Position numbers and translations under genes: made by a program
NCBI GenBank assembly: GCA_024610705.1
Contig: JANDEH010000005.1
Span: forward strand, 16,322,842 to 16,386,841
Length of the DNA: 64,000 nt
Direction: 5' to 3'
Source: Tetragnatha versicolor
Taxonomy: Eukaryota; Arthropoda; Arachnida; Araneae; Tetragnathidae
In this document: positions 23,530 to 38,500 of the stretch, one piece after another
Numbering within the stretch: the first letter of the stretch is position 1
How the letters are laid out: every line of letters begins with the position of its first letter
The notes under the pieces: generated by a model
Seen by the model: only the letters and a program-made list of their open reading frames with translations
The model's database searches: none
What the model was told of the DNA's origin: nothing

Positions 23530-26500
23530 ATGTCAGACGTTGAATCAGTAAAGGTATGATTATTCTTTAATTGTTCTTTCATTGTGTAAATTCTACTCCA
23601 CTGAATAATACTTTGAATTTCAGGAGTTAGGGAAAGCTAAGAATTATCGAAAAAATTCGATGTACTATCTAATGGAAATGGGCTAATGAAAATGCAAGGC
23701 TTTGGGGCAAGTAACTGTTATCTCCACAGTCATTGCAAGCTTACTATTCTTAGGGAATTTTGCTGTACACAGCCAATTATTGTTGTACAGCTCCCCCTGC
23801 AAATAAAATCGTTACACAGTAGATTTTACTGGTGGGGTTAGAAAGGTGTATTTGTTGTCATTTTTCAGGATTTAGCATAATAAGCTTGAAAGTTTAATTT
23901 TAAAAATCCGGGCCAATTGCCAAGGGTTGGCGAAAACTAGACAACAAGTGGATCTTTCTAGTTCACAATGCTTAGTACAGCAACCATAAATTCTATTACG
24001 ATGTTTGTTCCGCGATAAGCTTGGCGAGAAAGCATTTTGCCAAGAATTCGCCACGGCCCCGATTTTTAAAATTTACCGCTTGAAAACATTAATTGACTAT
24101 TTTTCTATCAGAGGCCGTCGGAAAATGAAGCGAATCCGGCTCTCAGCTGAATTTGGCGATTTTTTTTGTCGCCAAGTGGAAAACCGATGGCATCCGAGCA
24201 TTGAATTGTTATCCCCAAATTTGGCGATGAAAATCTGTGGGCCGGATTTGCTTCATTAGTCAGGCCGTCTTCATACGAAACACAAAATAAAGTGCATTTT
24301 TTTCAAGGTTACCCCCAATTTTTATTCTATATTCTGAAAGAGCCATACCCTTAAACCCCTCAAAACCAAGTTTCATTTAATTTGTTAATTAAATAAAGCC
24401 TTGGCTAAAAGTTAAATTATAAAGTTTACAGGTTATCATACTTGTATAATATACACGAACGCGCGAACGGCGTTCGCAGAAAATTTCGCCCTCTGCAGAA
24501 AATTTTCTGCAGGAAAACTACAAAAAAAAGTTTTTTTTTCGGAAATTTTTCTGCAGAATTTATTTTTGATAAATTTTTCTTATGTTTTTCGCCAAATGCT
24601 TCCATCCGCGGAATCGCGATTTTAGAAAGAATCGGAATCGGGAAATCGCAACTTCTCCCGTAAGTTCCGTTTTTGCTCGCGGAGTTTACCGTTTCATCCG
24701 CGATGCTTTCTAAGATGGCCGCGGACATAAGGTGAAGTCGGCTTCGTATCGCGTTGCTCGCGGAGTTTACCGTTTCATCCGCGATGCTTTCTAAGACGGC
24801 CGCGGACGTTAAGGTGAAGTCGGCTTCGTATGGCGTTGTTGTTGCGATGTAGAAAAAACAACTTTTCCGTAGTTAGAAGCCAACAAGTCCGGAAGTAAAA
24901 AATAGCGATTTTTCGCGAAAGTTCCGTTTTTCTGGCTTATGAGGTTTTCTAAGTTGCAAAATTTTTGAAAGGCTACTTTGAGAAGCAACTTAAGAAAAGA
25001 ATTCAGTTTTTTTAATCCTGTTAGATTATAACCTGTATTATATCTGATATGATTTGAGATTCTAATAATACTTTTAAAAATTCATTTGACTTTTTTCTTC
25101 ACTTAGCAAAAATTTTATTGGTAAAAAAATTAAGTTATTTAATTAATTTTAAAGTAATCAATAAATTATCCTTGTATTTAACTGATTTCATAAATTTACA
25201 TCTGATTTTTTGCATTTTGGTTATTTTCCTGCAAATGAAGATAACGTGAAATATGTACCTTTCTTTGTTTAAATATATTTTTATCTAGTCTAGACTATCA
25301 ATATTAATGACTAGTTAAATTCCAGTTTAAAGTTCTTAAAATCCTCCCAAGTATAACCCAGTTAAATTAAATTTTTCTTGTTAAAATTATTTGTTTTACA
25401 CAGTAAACAAAATTATACATAACTAAGCTCACATGCTTTTTCCAATTTTTCATCTTTAGATAAACTCCCCTGCAATTTGGGTATTTCAGTAATAATGTTT
25501 TTTTTAGAGAGATTTAAAAATGTGTAAATTCTTGCAGAAAATTTTTTGGAAAAATTTAAGTTCGCAGAAAGGTTTTTATTTTATACAAGTATGCAGGTTA
25601 TAAACCTGAAATCAGTCGCCAGCATTGAACTGCCAAGGATTACTGATACAAAACTTTGTAGCAACCCTATCTCAAAGAACACCTCTCTCCTCATTCTGTC
25701 TTTTTTCGACCATAACAGAAAGGATTTGAATGGTTTCGAATTGGATTAAAAATATAAGAAGCCTTTTTTCTTTCCAAATTTTGTTGATTTTAAAAAAGTA
25801 GGACATATTTAATACTGTTGGGGGATATTTAATTTTTGATTTATATCAGACATTTTCTATTTATTTTTGCATGTCAATAAAATATTAAGTTTCTTTAAGT
25901 CGTAAGTTTCTTTTGAAAAATTATTTGAGTGATTACCAATTATTCAAATGATAATTTTCTCAAAAGAAGATAAGATAAAAGAAGATTCAAATGAAGATAT
26001 AATACCAAGAACAAAGTGCTTTATAATAAGTTAAGAATCCGATTTCCCCTTTCAAATTAAGTTTTTTTTATGTGAAGTAGATTTTGAAGGATTAAAAATA
26101 AATTGTTTTAACAAAATTAATAATACATTTAACCTCACTTGAAGCCCCAGTGGCTCAGTGGTATAGTGCTTCGCGCTTCCAAACCACAGGCCCGGGGTTC
26201 AAATCCCGGGCTGGGCAAGGTCCACTCAGCCTTTCATCCCTTCAGTGGGTCGATTAAATGAGGACCAAGCGTGCTTGGGAACTAAACACTGGGGGTCTCG
26301 CGTTAGAATGACCACCTAACCGGGACACATGCCTAACACCTTGCACCCCAGGGCCCCACGGTCACGAAAACGAAGATGGGCATCGTAGGCCTTGGCCCAC
26401 TAGGGCTGTTGCGCCAATGAGTTTAGTAGTAGTTTAACCTCACTTGGTAATATTCAGTCATTATTAAGTTAAAATAATCTCTAATCTTAAAATAATCCAA

Positions 26501-29500
26501 TTTACTTAACTGTCATTCTGTGTTCCTAATATCCTATTCTCAAAATATCTATATTTTCCAAACTTTTATAGACATTATGTGGCCACCTAACTGAGCCACT
26601 ATATTCTGAAAAAATTAAACCCTGGTATTTTTTTAGTTAAAGGGGTAAAATCCTATTCCATGGGTACGCCTTAGCGCGTTTTTTGGCGCTAAGTTTTTAT
26701 TGTCACCAAAATCGAAAAGCGCCAAATTCCAAGCTACATACAGCTATAAACATAGTCTAAACTACTTAAACTTAATAAGGAAACAATTTATACATATTAT
26801 AACATAATTTAAAGTATTTATCACTTGATTGACGAATTTTCAAGACTTAAATACTATGATGCAATATTAATCTAACTATGACGTCTTGTTTCTCGTCCGA
26901 TAAATTAAGAAATGACATATAATTTCAAAGATTAATTACCCTTATAAGATACACGTAATTACGCATGTATTTCAATACGCTTTATTGAATATTAAGGTTC
27001 CGGCAAATATTCGCTATCAGATTCCGTTCCGCCATTTTGCCATACAACAACATTAAAAAGTACACTTATCATCTTAATATAGTAAAATACTTATACAAAT
27101 ATCCTAATTCAACTAAATAACACTTCATTCATGCATTTTTAATTATAAAAATAATTAATTAATTTTAATTAATTTAATTAATTAATTTTAATAATAATAA
27201 TAAAACCTTCACATCTCTGCCTTCCAAAACAAAAGAACTGTTTTGAAATGCGCAGAGACATCGTAATATTTGAAATCCGCGCATATTCAACGCACAACCT
27301 TAGTGCGCACAACACAACTAAGTTCTTAATATTTTCTGAAGGAATCAAACCCTTGAAGGAATCAATTCCAGCAGGAATTGAATCTTAGGAATCGTACTTA
27401 ACAAAATTGTTAATAATTATCTGTATTTAGATATTATTATAATAATATCCTATTATAATTATTATTATATATTTTTAATATTATTTTATATATAGAGAGT
27501 TATGAACATTCAAAATATGATCATTTCTAAAAAATCCAATTGTTGACCCTCTATATCTCTGGTGGACCTAAGCTAAAAATTTGAAAATTTACAAGATTTT
27601 ATCGTTATTGTGAAATTTTCAGGTCTAAATCTGAAAAAAGTAGAAATGGCAAATACTAAAAAGAGCATTTTTCTGAGGCGTCATTCTCCTGGCATCCATA
27701 TCTCCTAAACAAAACCGAGTATATTATTGATATTCAGATATGTTTGATGTATCATGATTTTATGATGAATGTGAATTTTTACGCCTAAATACGAAAAAAT
27801 TAAGAAATGGCGAAATATTTCTTTTCTACAGTATTCTTCTCTATCTTCTCACTCTGACTTGACGTACCAAAAAAGCACATCACGGTTAATCGCCATAAAT
27901 TTTTCGTATTTAAACTTTACCGCCGCTTAGTGTATCAACTAGAGCAGTGGTCTCCAACCCGCGGACCGGTGCCAATCCGTGGATCAAATGGTACCAGGCC
28001 GACCATTTCATTCAAAAGGAATTTAAATTCCTAGGTTTATACCCCCAAGCAAGCCGCTGTAAAATTGTCAAAGGTTGACCGGTCCGTGGTGGTAAAAAGG
28101 TTTGAGAACACTAAACTAGAAGACGTAGTCATCTAACATTTAAAAAAAATTCAGAAGTTAAAGAAATTTTATTTTTCAAAATTTGTGTTTTCATTTTTTT
28201 AGATTTCTAGAGAATTACCCTTATGTGTTCTTCAGTTCAGTTATTTCGAATTTTCCTTCTGTAGGTATACAAGAAACATAGCAAAGATACAACAAAATTA
28301 CACCACAGAAATGATGAAAAATATAGGCGTGATAAAGAATCTAGGAAAAGGTAAGCACATAGCAATATAGTAACAAGGAAAAAACAGAAAATTAGTGATG
28401 GGCAATTATCGATACCTAAAAGTATTGATACTTTATTTACAAATTCTTTAAAATGCTTTTCAATAAAATTATCTTCATTATATCTGTTGTTGGTCTTAAA
28501 GCAACCTGTTCTCCTTTTTGCAGCTCAAAAACTATTTTTCCTCATTGAATCACTTATGTCCCACTTCACCCAAGTAATATCCTCTTGAGGTGTATCGCCA
28601 GAGATATCCCTCATATGGTATCAATGCTTTTTTTCATACACATAAACTGTTGGTATTGAACTTTCTTATCCAATACTTTTTTCGATACCAGTACTTTTGG
28701 TATCAATCTTTCTAACGATACATTTTTTATGCCCAGTGTTTTTGGTATCAAACTTTCTAACAATACTTTTTTGATACCGGTACTTTTGGTATCAAAAAAA
28801 CCTGCTTTTATGGTTTATATTTTAATAAGCCTTGTCTATTTTGTAGTTTTAAATTCCCCCTTCATTTATTTTTAGTTTTTTATAGATTGCCCCTAGCACA
28901 AGGGGGGGTTTATGTGTATCCTTTGAGAATTGTAGGTACTTTCAGTTCGCAAGCAAAATTATAATCTTGAACCATACTTGTACTTAATTTCAAAAGAGTG
29001 TTAATAAGTATTCGATACCTAAAAGTATCAATTTTGCCCAACACTAATGAAAGTAGTTATAAAAATTCATGGGAGAGGTTCAATACCTCACACTGAAATT
29101 TCATTACAGAGCCACATCCCTTATAAAGACTTGAGCAAATTTATTTTGTCTGTTTACCAGGGTTGGCCGGTTTAAACCATTTGGTTTAATAAACCATGGT
29201 TATTTTACCAATAAAACCACTTGGTTTTTTCGGTTTTTTTAGAAATTATAAAATATTTTCAGGATTTTTTAAAGAAAGTGTTATTAAGTATAATCTTTTG
29301 CACAAAATTAAAAGGTCAGATTTATAAAAAAATTGAAATTTTAAGGTGATTAAAAATCAGAAATCTTTTAATTTAATGGTTTTAATTATTGAATTCTCTC
29401 TATCTTAACTTAACCTTAAATGCTTAAGTTAAACTTATTATATTTTGCAAGTGATAGTTCATTTATTAATTTCCTTGAAAATGAAGCATTATTTCAAAGA

Positions 29501-32500
29501 GTAACTAAACATTCACAAAATTTATCTGTTTTTCACTGATAAAATATGGCTTGGATTTTAATTAATTGATAAAACCAATTTGTCTTATTTGTCAGTCCTA
29601 AAAACCAGTTGGTTTTTTTAGTAAATTAATACAAACCGTTGATTTCTTTAATGATAAAAACTAAAAACCAGTTGGTTTGTTTATAAACAGATAAAAACCA
29701 GTTGGGTTTTTTTACTAAATTAATAAAAACCATTAATTTCCTTAATAGGATTAATTATCTCAATCATTTATCCAATTTCAATTAACATTAGTTGCTTACA
29801 ATAAATAAAAGGGAAATCCCTTTTATTTATTAAAAAAGTTAAATTTTCTCTTTCTAAAGAAATTTCTTAAGTTCATAAATAATCCATATAATTAATTTGA
29901 TTATTTTACCATTTAATAATTAATCAAATTAATTATCTTTATCAATTATCCAATTTCAATTAACATTAGTTGTTTACATTTCACTTTTACTTCTCATTTA
30001 AAAAATAAAATCTTCTCTTTCTAAAGAAATTTCTTAAGTTCATAAATTAATCCATATATAATTAAGATAAATAATTTGATTATTTCAACCATTTATCCAA
30101 GATAAATTAACACTGATTTTTATTCACTACAATAATATTAGGTATTCAAATTGGAATATTTTAGAAACAAAAATTATTTTTAAAACAAATTAATTTAATT
30201 TTAATTAATTAATTGAAATATACAAATCATTTATCAATTATAAACAACCCCTGAAATAAATGTCTCATTTACAACTCAATTTCAAACATCAATGCTAAAA
30301 TAACTTATTCTGATAAAAAAAATTCTAAAAAAACTTGGTTTAATTTAAACCAAAAAAACCTGGTTTAAACCAAAAAACCAAATAAACCCGTTTTTTTTGG
30401 GTTTTTTAAAAAAACCCGTTTTTTTGCCAACCCTGCTGTTTACTATGAATAATGACTCTTTGAATGTAGTAATTGAACCCATTTAACATAACCTACAAAA
30501 ATGTTAATTATTTATGCAACTAGTGAAAAATATAGGCAGAAGACTAAAAGTTGATTTTTGAACTATTGCTTGCTAGATCCAGATATTGCTAAAATTGTTT
30601 TGTACTGTAATTTAATGTAATTCCAGTCAATTGATCCTTATTTACTGGCTAAAGCCATGCTCTTGTTAAAAATCATCTGATATTTGTGGGTTGTAAAGGA
30701 TACTACTACTTACTCCTAATTCTCAGTAGGTGTTAGCGGACCTGGAAAAAGTTGTAACCTTCCCCCAAACCTAATCAAATTTACCCAAACCTTATGTATT
30801 GCTCTTATGGAGCTGGCATGGGCTTCCCCCGAACCAAGTTCGTAGGTTCGGGCACTTTTTCCAGGTCCAGGTGTTAGTAGCTCTTGAATTACAGATATTT
30901 TTTATCGTAGGTTAAAATTGGAAATTTAAATAAAAATGTTAATTTAGAGGTTTATCTGTGATATAATGAACTAAAGGCAAGAACATTTCTGCAAAGCATT
31001 TAAAATATTTTGATTTATCTCTTTCAGAAGGGATTCTTATGGAGATTCTGCACAAGAATCTGACTACACAACGGTATGTTCATTTGTTTTGCTTTATTGC
31101 TTTCAATCTAAAATAATGGATTGAATCCAAGCTTTTGTTGCTTGATTCACTCTTTTGTATATGACTTACTACTTAGCTTTTATTTTTTGATATATCAGTC
31201 CAATATGGTATTGCATTAGATCAGGGGTTCTCAAACTTTTTAACATCGCGACCCACTTTTGAGAAACAAAATCTAACGTGACCCACTGACTTCAGTTATT
31301 TATAATTAACTGAACTGAGATAATTATCTCATGCACCCTCCCCACAGAATTTTAACTTCTCTGACTGGGGGGTGTTCACCAACTTTTTAGTTACAAGGGT
31401 ATGAAATAGTTTAATAGTGGTCTAACAATGATCCCTACAGTAAAAAGGGGGGTCTGGGGGTACTCCCCCAGAGAAAATTTTAAAATTTGACCCTTAAAAA
31501 CATGGTTTTAACTTGTTTTTTAGCAATATGGGATAAATTACATCAGTAGCATCATTCCCCAAGAAAATTCTTAAAATTTGCATTGATCCCCCCAGTGTGG
31601 ATGGGGAGAAACACTAAATATTTTTTTCAAATCTTATTTGAATAACCGACTAGATTTGCATTATCGGCACATTAAAGTGACACACATAGTACGTATTTAT
31701 ATTAATTGCTTTTTCCGTTCCACTCCAAGTAGTGTAGTTTTTCCTCAAATTTTTATTCTTTTTACTATAGTATGGTAATTTCATAAATTTCAAAAGTTCA
31801 ACCTATAGTTTGATAATTCAAAAGTCAATAACACCGTTTGTGTAAAAAATTAAAAACCTTCTCGCGACCCACCAAAAACTGACTGGCGACCCACCAGTGG
31901 GTCGCGACCCACAGTTTGAGAAACTCTGCATTAGATAATTGGTGTAGCCTACTAATATCGGGAATGTAAGTGCGTAACGATTGCACCAATTGATGTAACC
32001 TGCTCCTAAAAGACCTTTTTTTAGCCAAACTGCATCAAAGAAGGAAGTTTTCTCGCAAATTTTGCTGAAATTTCATGATTTTACCCGTGCCCCAAACGGC
32101 CTAAAGTTAAAAAATTTGACCTTTTCTCATTTTTTCAGAAATTTTTAAAAATGTGTTTAATGAATCTGGTGCCGAATAATAGGGCTAATAATTTTTTATC
32201 TTCTGTAGCTTTTCAACTAAATGGAGTAAAATACTTATTGACACACTAGTCTTATTTTTAACTTATTTCCAGAATTTCTCTCTGGTTTTATGTGTTACCA
32301 TCTATAGTTCAGAAATCATGGTTTGCACTTGTATTAGGAGATCTGTTGGCCTTTACAGTAAGAGCGTTAAAAAAGAGCCTTACGTAAAGAGTCTTGCGTA
32401 AAGAGCCTTAAAAAGTTGTGTAGGAGAACTTTTTTTAGTCTTAATTGAGTTTAGAAACATCAAACACCCATTATCCAATATCAAACGTGCCCATACTGCA

Positions 32501-35500
32501 TTAATGTTAATTCGACTTAAGGACCAGAAAATTGAAATATCTCTATTAACTAAAAATTATACAAAATTTTTTATTTCGCATTTTAAGGTGTTGATTAATC
32601 TGTAATTTGGTTTCAGAAGCATACAAGCAAAAAGAAGTCTTCTAAAAGTCATAAGAGCAAAAGCAGGACAGAAAAGCATGTGAAGGAACTTGAGGCTATA
32701 AGGAATAACTATGGGAGTGATGAAGATGTCTCTACTAGGAAAAAGGAATTGAGGAAAGGTAACAGAGAGTCAGATTCCCGAGCCAAGAGTGACTCTAGAT
32801 CTAAAATAAGAAATGATAGTCCTGGAAAGAGGAGGTACTTAGATTATGAAAAAGAAGGTCATGATGAACGTATTGAAAATGAAAAGTACTCCAAATACAC
32901 AAATTCAAGCAGAAGGCACCATGATGGAAAAGAAAAAGAGTATTCCAAAAAATATGATCGCAAAAAGTCAAAAATAGATGATTATCATGGTAGAGAGAGG
33001 AATGAAGAGTCGAGAAATGATTATCACAGGAGAGGAACTGAATTCACTGACAGAAACGAACGTAAAGGAAGAAGACATGACAGCGATGTTGAAGAAAGGA
33101 TAGATTATGACGAGCCAGAGGCAGAACAGATTAGTGGGTACGAAGGTCGTAGAAGAGATCAAAGAGAAGACCATCATCATCGGAAAAAGCAAAGAAAAGA
33201 AGAGGAAAAAGAAAATGAGTTCTCAGAATTCTCAAAATCAACTCAAAAGAAGCATGAACAAGCATCTAACTCTGGAGATGATCCTAGAAGAAGAGATCCT
33301 GATTCTAGAGAGGAAAATAAAAGATTGGTTTGTATTAAATTCATATATTTACAGCCAGTGAAAAATTAGAACTAAACTCAAATATAAAGATACATACAGG
33401 GTTCATATGCGGCCTTGAAAACCTTGGAAAGTCCTTGAATTTCAAAATTTTGTTTTCAAGGCCTTGAAAAAGCCTATTTTACCCTATTAGCCTTGAGAAT
33501 CCTTGAATTTTAGCTGAGCCTTAATTTTTTGGATCTAGAGACTATGAGATTGGATATTGTTGCCCCCTTCTCCAAACAAAAACCTTTTTTTGCATATACT
33601 TAAATGTAAAATGCTTGTAACAAATTGAATATTCTAGTAATTATGTACCTTGTTGACTACCTTAACTTTTAAATTTTGTAAAATGTAAAATAATCAATTA
33701 TATGCAGATAAAGATATTTTCGTAGTTACTAATGCAATATATAGTAAGTTAAGGAAATTTATATCAGTTTGTGTGTAATAAGTGCTTTTGTCCCGGTCCT
33801 GATTGCATATGGGGCATATACCTTGCCTTGAATTCAAGGATGTTGCGGCTGCGCCAAATCCTAATTCATGTGCTAAACTGCTACAAATACCGTATTTTGA
33901 GCAAAACTGCGCCAATTAACGATTTTCCTGAAATGAAATTATCACTCTCCTCTCACGCGACGAATTACTTTCATCCTCAGGAAAAAAAACTCTAATCGTC
34001 TATGGATGGAATCTTTTCCACATTTCTACCACTTGAAGTCAAAACCGATGACGTCAGCCATCGAAACCAGATATAACCTTTTTTTTTGTAAATTTATCTC
34101 CTTTATAAAATAGGTTTCAATTCGCTGCGTTTAGTCCGTTAAAAAGTCGAAAAAATCGCAATTTTTCGCGGAAGTTTCGTTTTTTTTTGCGGAGTGTTCC
34201 GTTTTTCCCGCGATTTTCGTGGACGGCCGCGGGTCGAGTGCTGATTCAAAATGTCTTCTTCTTGCGTCGTTATGGCGATATAGAAAAAAAACTTGACTGT
34301 GGTCCGAAACCCACAAGTCTGATGTTCCGGAAGTCGGAAAATTAGCAATTTTCCCTGGAAGTTTCGGGTTTTTTTTGCGGAGTGTACCGTTCTTCTCGCG
34401 ACTTTCGTGGATGGCCGCGCAGGTGCCGATTCAAGTTGGCTTCTTGCGTCATTCTTGCGATATAAACAAAACAATATTACCGTGGTCAGAAGCCAACAAT
34501 TCTGGTGTTCCCGAAATGGGGAAAATAGTGATTTTCCGCGACAGTTCCGTTTTTTCCGCGACTGCTTTTCCTACGGGCTTATGTATAGTTAGCTTCAACG
34601 GTGGTCCAGAAAAAACAACTTTACTTTGGTCAGAGCAGCCTGAGAAGTCTAATAAGATGATTTTTTCTCTATTTTATTTAGTAATTTCAACTTAGTGGAT
34701 TTTCTATGTTGTAAATTTTTACTGAAAGGTCGATTTATAGAAACTTAATTTAAATTAGAAGATTATAGTGTTTTTTTTATCTGATTTAAGATTCTAAAAA
34801 TACCTTTAAAAATACTTATTTCTTACTTTTTTTTCTTACTTTTTTGCTCTACTTAACTAAAAATTCTTGACAATATCGTTTTTGCAATTTAATTATTTCT
34901 TAAATAATTCTGTTAACTAATTTCTTTTAATTTTTTCTCATTTTAGTTACATTTTGACTTTTAAAGTGGTTTTAAAATCTGATTCAGGAATATAATTGGC
35001 ATAGTGTGTGTTTGAAGCTGTGTAAAAATTTTTTCTTTCTTAAGTTATGTAAAAAGTTACTCATTGAATTTTTTAAAAATACTCCTTGAAAACTCCTGGA
35101 ATACTCCTTTATTTTTATTTCTGAAAATTTGTATGAACCCTGCATTTGGCGTTTTTGTTATTAAAATTAAAAATTTTATTAAAAACAATAATCTTTAACA
35201 ATTACTTTGTTTTAAAAACATCATAAATTAATTAAAGTTTGTTCAGAATTACATTTAACCTTTAATTTAAGATAAAATGGCTTATCAGATGTTTTTAAAT
35301 CTATTTTGTGATAGTACTTTTCCCCCTTTTTTGAATTTGTCGAAGGTACCTTTAAAAAGTTGCAATTTTGCTTACAGATCTCTAGCTGTTCAAACACTTG
35401 TTTTGCATAATTCATCATCAACTTTTAATAGTTAATTAACTTAATCATGCATAGTTTTAAGGTTAATAGTTGGGATAAATTATCAGTATATTTTAGTAAC

Positions 35501-38500
35501 AAGAACTATTAACCCTGCTGTGGATTTTAATTTCGATTTTTGATTGCTGCAAAAAATTGATTCGACTTGCTAAAAAATGGTTTATTCTGCTATAAATTTT
35601 AAATTTAGCTGCTACAAACTGCTACAAATTTTAAATTTAGCTGCTAAATTTAGCTGCTACAAAATGCTCAATGTGGTGCAACATCCCTGCTTGAATTTCA
35701 CATTTGAGAGCCTTGAAAGTCCTTGATTTGTTTCTCTTAAAAGGTGTATGAACCCTGTATACATACACTAGCGGAAATAAAAATCCCAACACCAAGAAGG
35801 AAAAGAGATATCAAAGTAAAATTTATTTCTATGATTGCACATAGTATCAATGTGAATTGCTTAAAAAATCAGCCCTCCTGGATATTAGCGGGCCGAGAAA
35901 AACAGGGAGGAGTGTAGTCTCCATAGGTGTCCATTTACTGCCGTCACACTTCATGGTATTGAGTGACAGGGGATCTTAATGACTTTTGAGGGATTGGAGG
36001 ACCATGTTGCCTCCTCAAATATTCCAAATTCATATGGTGCACCAGCGGACGTTGCATACCGGGCTAGGTGATTTTTCCTCTTTCTCCGAACATGTTTTGT
36101 GAGCGTGGGTTCTTACGAACGGATAGGCCAGGGTAAAAATGCAACATAGGGGGTTAAGAAGAAAGCTTGGACATTGCATAAAACATATGTTTGTGCATTT
36201 TTCTCTTGAAATTTGTCCCCAGGACAGGTCTGAAGGTAAGGATGGACAACCGGCTAAAAAACCTAAATGAAGCAGCTCATGTTGGCCAAAGTACCGGTAG
36301 ATCATACTGAGAACAAGTGGCAGTGGGATGGATGTCGTTTGCAGTTTAATTAAAAATTTAATAATGTGAAATTCTTTCGATTCTTAGAGCGTAAAAAAAT
36401 GGATTTCGAAATTTAAGTTTGAGTTCAGGAATTTTTCATGTAAAACGATGGCCCGATCGTGTGTGGGCCGAGCGGGCCCGAGCCTGATTGAACAAAAACA
36501 TGTTCTCCAATTCTCTTCTCCCTCACTTTCCAAAAAGCAAAACAACAAACAAGTGACAAAAAAACACGCAGAGGAGAGGCACGGGCCCTGGGCCCTGCCC
36601 CCGGATGACCCTTGCCTTGACCCCTCTCCTTCCTCTCCACGAGGTGAAAAAACTCATTGATTTGTAGTGGGAGATTCGGGGATCGACCTTGAAGGACACA
36701 TGCAAGCAGGTTACTGTTTCGGTTTGGGAATTTTTTTTTCGATTCTGGCGTCAAGGAATCGAATCGAAAGAATCGAACCCCAGGAATCGATTCCGGAATC
36801 GAATCAAACGATTTTTTAAAACCCTAGGTGTGCCCCTTAAAGAGAATTTGAGAATGATATTTATGACAAATATAAATTGATATGCAATACATATCGGATT
36901 CTAACAAGCACTATGAAGGACTAATCCAGTGCTTTTTTCATGCTCTTAATCTTAAAAAAATATGATAGCTATTATGTCTGATTTTTGTGAAAATGTCAAC
37001 AATTTGTTTGCCTCAAAAAAGGTTAGGCAAGTAGACATCATGTATAAAAGTAGTTTTTGAGGTATTATGTTATAGGTTAGGGGTATTATAAAAAATTAAG
37101 AGCTTCCTTTTTATGTATAAATGTTTGCCTATTTCCATTAAACGCATATTTTTTAAAATAAAAGTGCATGCAGTAAAAAATTCAGAGAACTTAAAATTAC
37201 TCCCCTAAAATAGATAAATTTGTTCTAAAATAAGTTTTATTTATGTATTCGTTCAAAATCCCTTCTCTTTCTAGATCTTGTGTAAATTTTTATTTATACG
37301 AAAAGGGTGTGGACCCCCTGTTTATAAACTCAAGAGCCGCCACTGATGAAAGCAAATTGTAATTTATTACATAAGATAAAATTAAATTTGAGTTATTATT
37401 TAAAAATTAATGACCAGTAAAAAATACAGTAGTCTTTATTAACTGAGTTAATGTGCTTACATAACTGAAAAACTAAGTTAAAAAAGTTGTAAATAATAAA
37501 TTGTTTTGATTTAATCCAATCAAAATTATTTAGACCCCTCATAAAATTACTTGCCAACCCCTAGTATAAACAATAGAAAAACAGTCATTAATTTTTTAAT
37601 GCTTTAAGAGTAACAGTATTCTAGAAAAATTTGATGGCTCAGTTAAATAAGAAACGGATGATCAAGGCTCGGATAAATGAGGTTTTATTGTAAATTTAAT
37701 ATGTTGGTATGTTTTTTCAGATACAGAAAAGGTCCAGAAAAAATTCTGATGAAGGTGAAAGAGATTCTCTACCAGCCTCAAATGTCCCTACAAATGAAAG
37801 TACTGCCAAAAAGATAGATGATATTGAGCCTTTGTCAAAGAGGCAGAAAATGGAAAATATTAACGTACAAGCACGGACAGGTGGAGCATATATACCTCCT
37901 GCAAGGCTGCGAATGATGCAAGAAAAAGTAAAAGATAAAGGAAGGTAAAAATCTTGATAAGAGTAAAATGGATGTGTTATGTTTTATTTGTTTGAAGGAT
38001 AAATTGAATTTATAATTATACTTTGTTAATTTTATATTTTAACCCTCTAGTGAAGAATATCAGAGGATTGCATGGGAAGCTTTAAAAAAGAGCATTGTGG
38101 GGATGACGAATAAAGTCAATGGTTCTAACATTGGAGAGATAGTTCCTGAATTATTTAAAGAAAACATCATCAGGGGAAGGTATTTATCCATTTTGATATT
38201 TTTTTTAAATATTTGTTACTGAAATGTTTGAGCCCATTTTTCTGTGCTTAAAATGTTAGAACTTATTTATAGATTCTAAAACCATATACCATACATGTGA
38301 TTCTTCCGCCAATTGGCGGAAGTCCGCCAATTTGTTTAGCTAAATTAAATCCGACAATTCGATTAGCAATTCCACTTTCTTATTTTCCAATCGTTTTATA
38401 CTGAAAACTCTGACCGCTAGTGTGGCCTAGTACTAAATTTTAAGAAAAATTGAAAAACAATTTTAAAAATATCGAAGTAATATAAAAATTAGTTAAGATT

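Noticed and set aside
26144..26217. A functional glycine-type tRNA gene (CTTCCAA loop)
   Set aside because: The D, anticodon and acceptor stems do not pair properly, and the segment is continuous with a SINE body inside a 14-bp duplication.
32968..33361. Minus-strand 74-aa ORF and alternative-frame plus ORF over CWC22 exon 4
   Set aside because: Shadows of the K/R/E-rich coding frame; the exon joins in phase to its neighbours only in the annotated frame.
36425..36754. 109-residue minus-strand ORF in a GC-rich patch
   Set aside because: No recognisable domain, in an intron full of repeats; the low-complexity Pro/Gly/Arg composition comes from GGGCCC runs.
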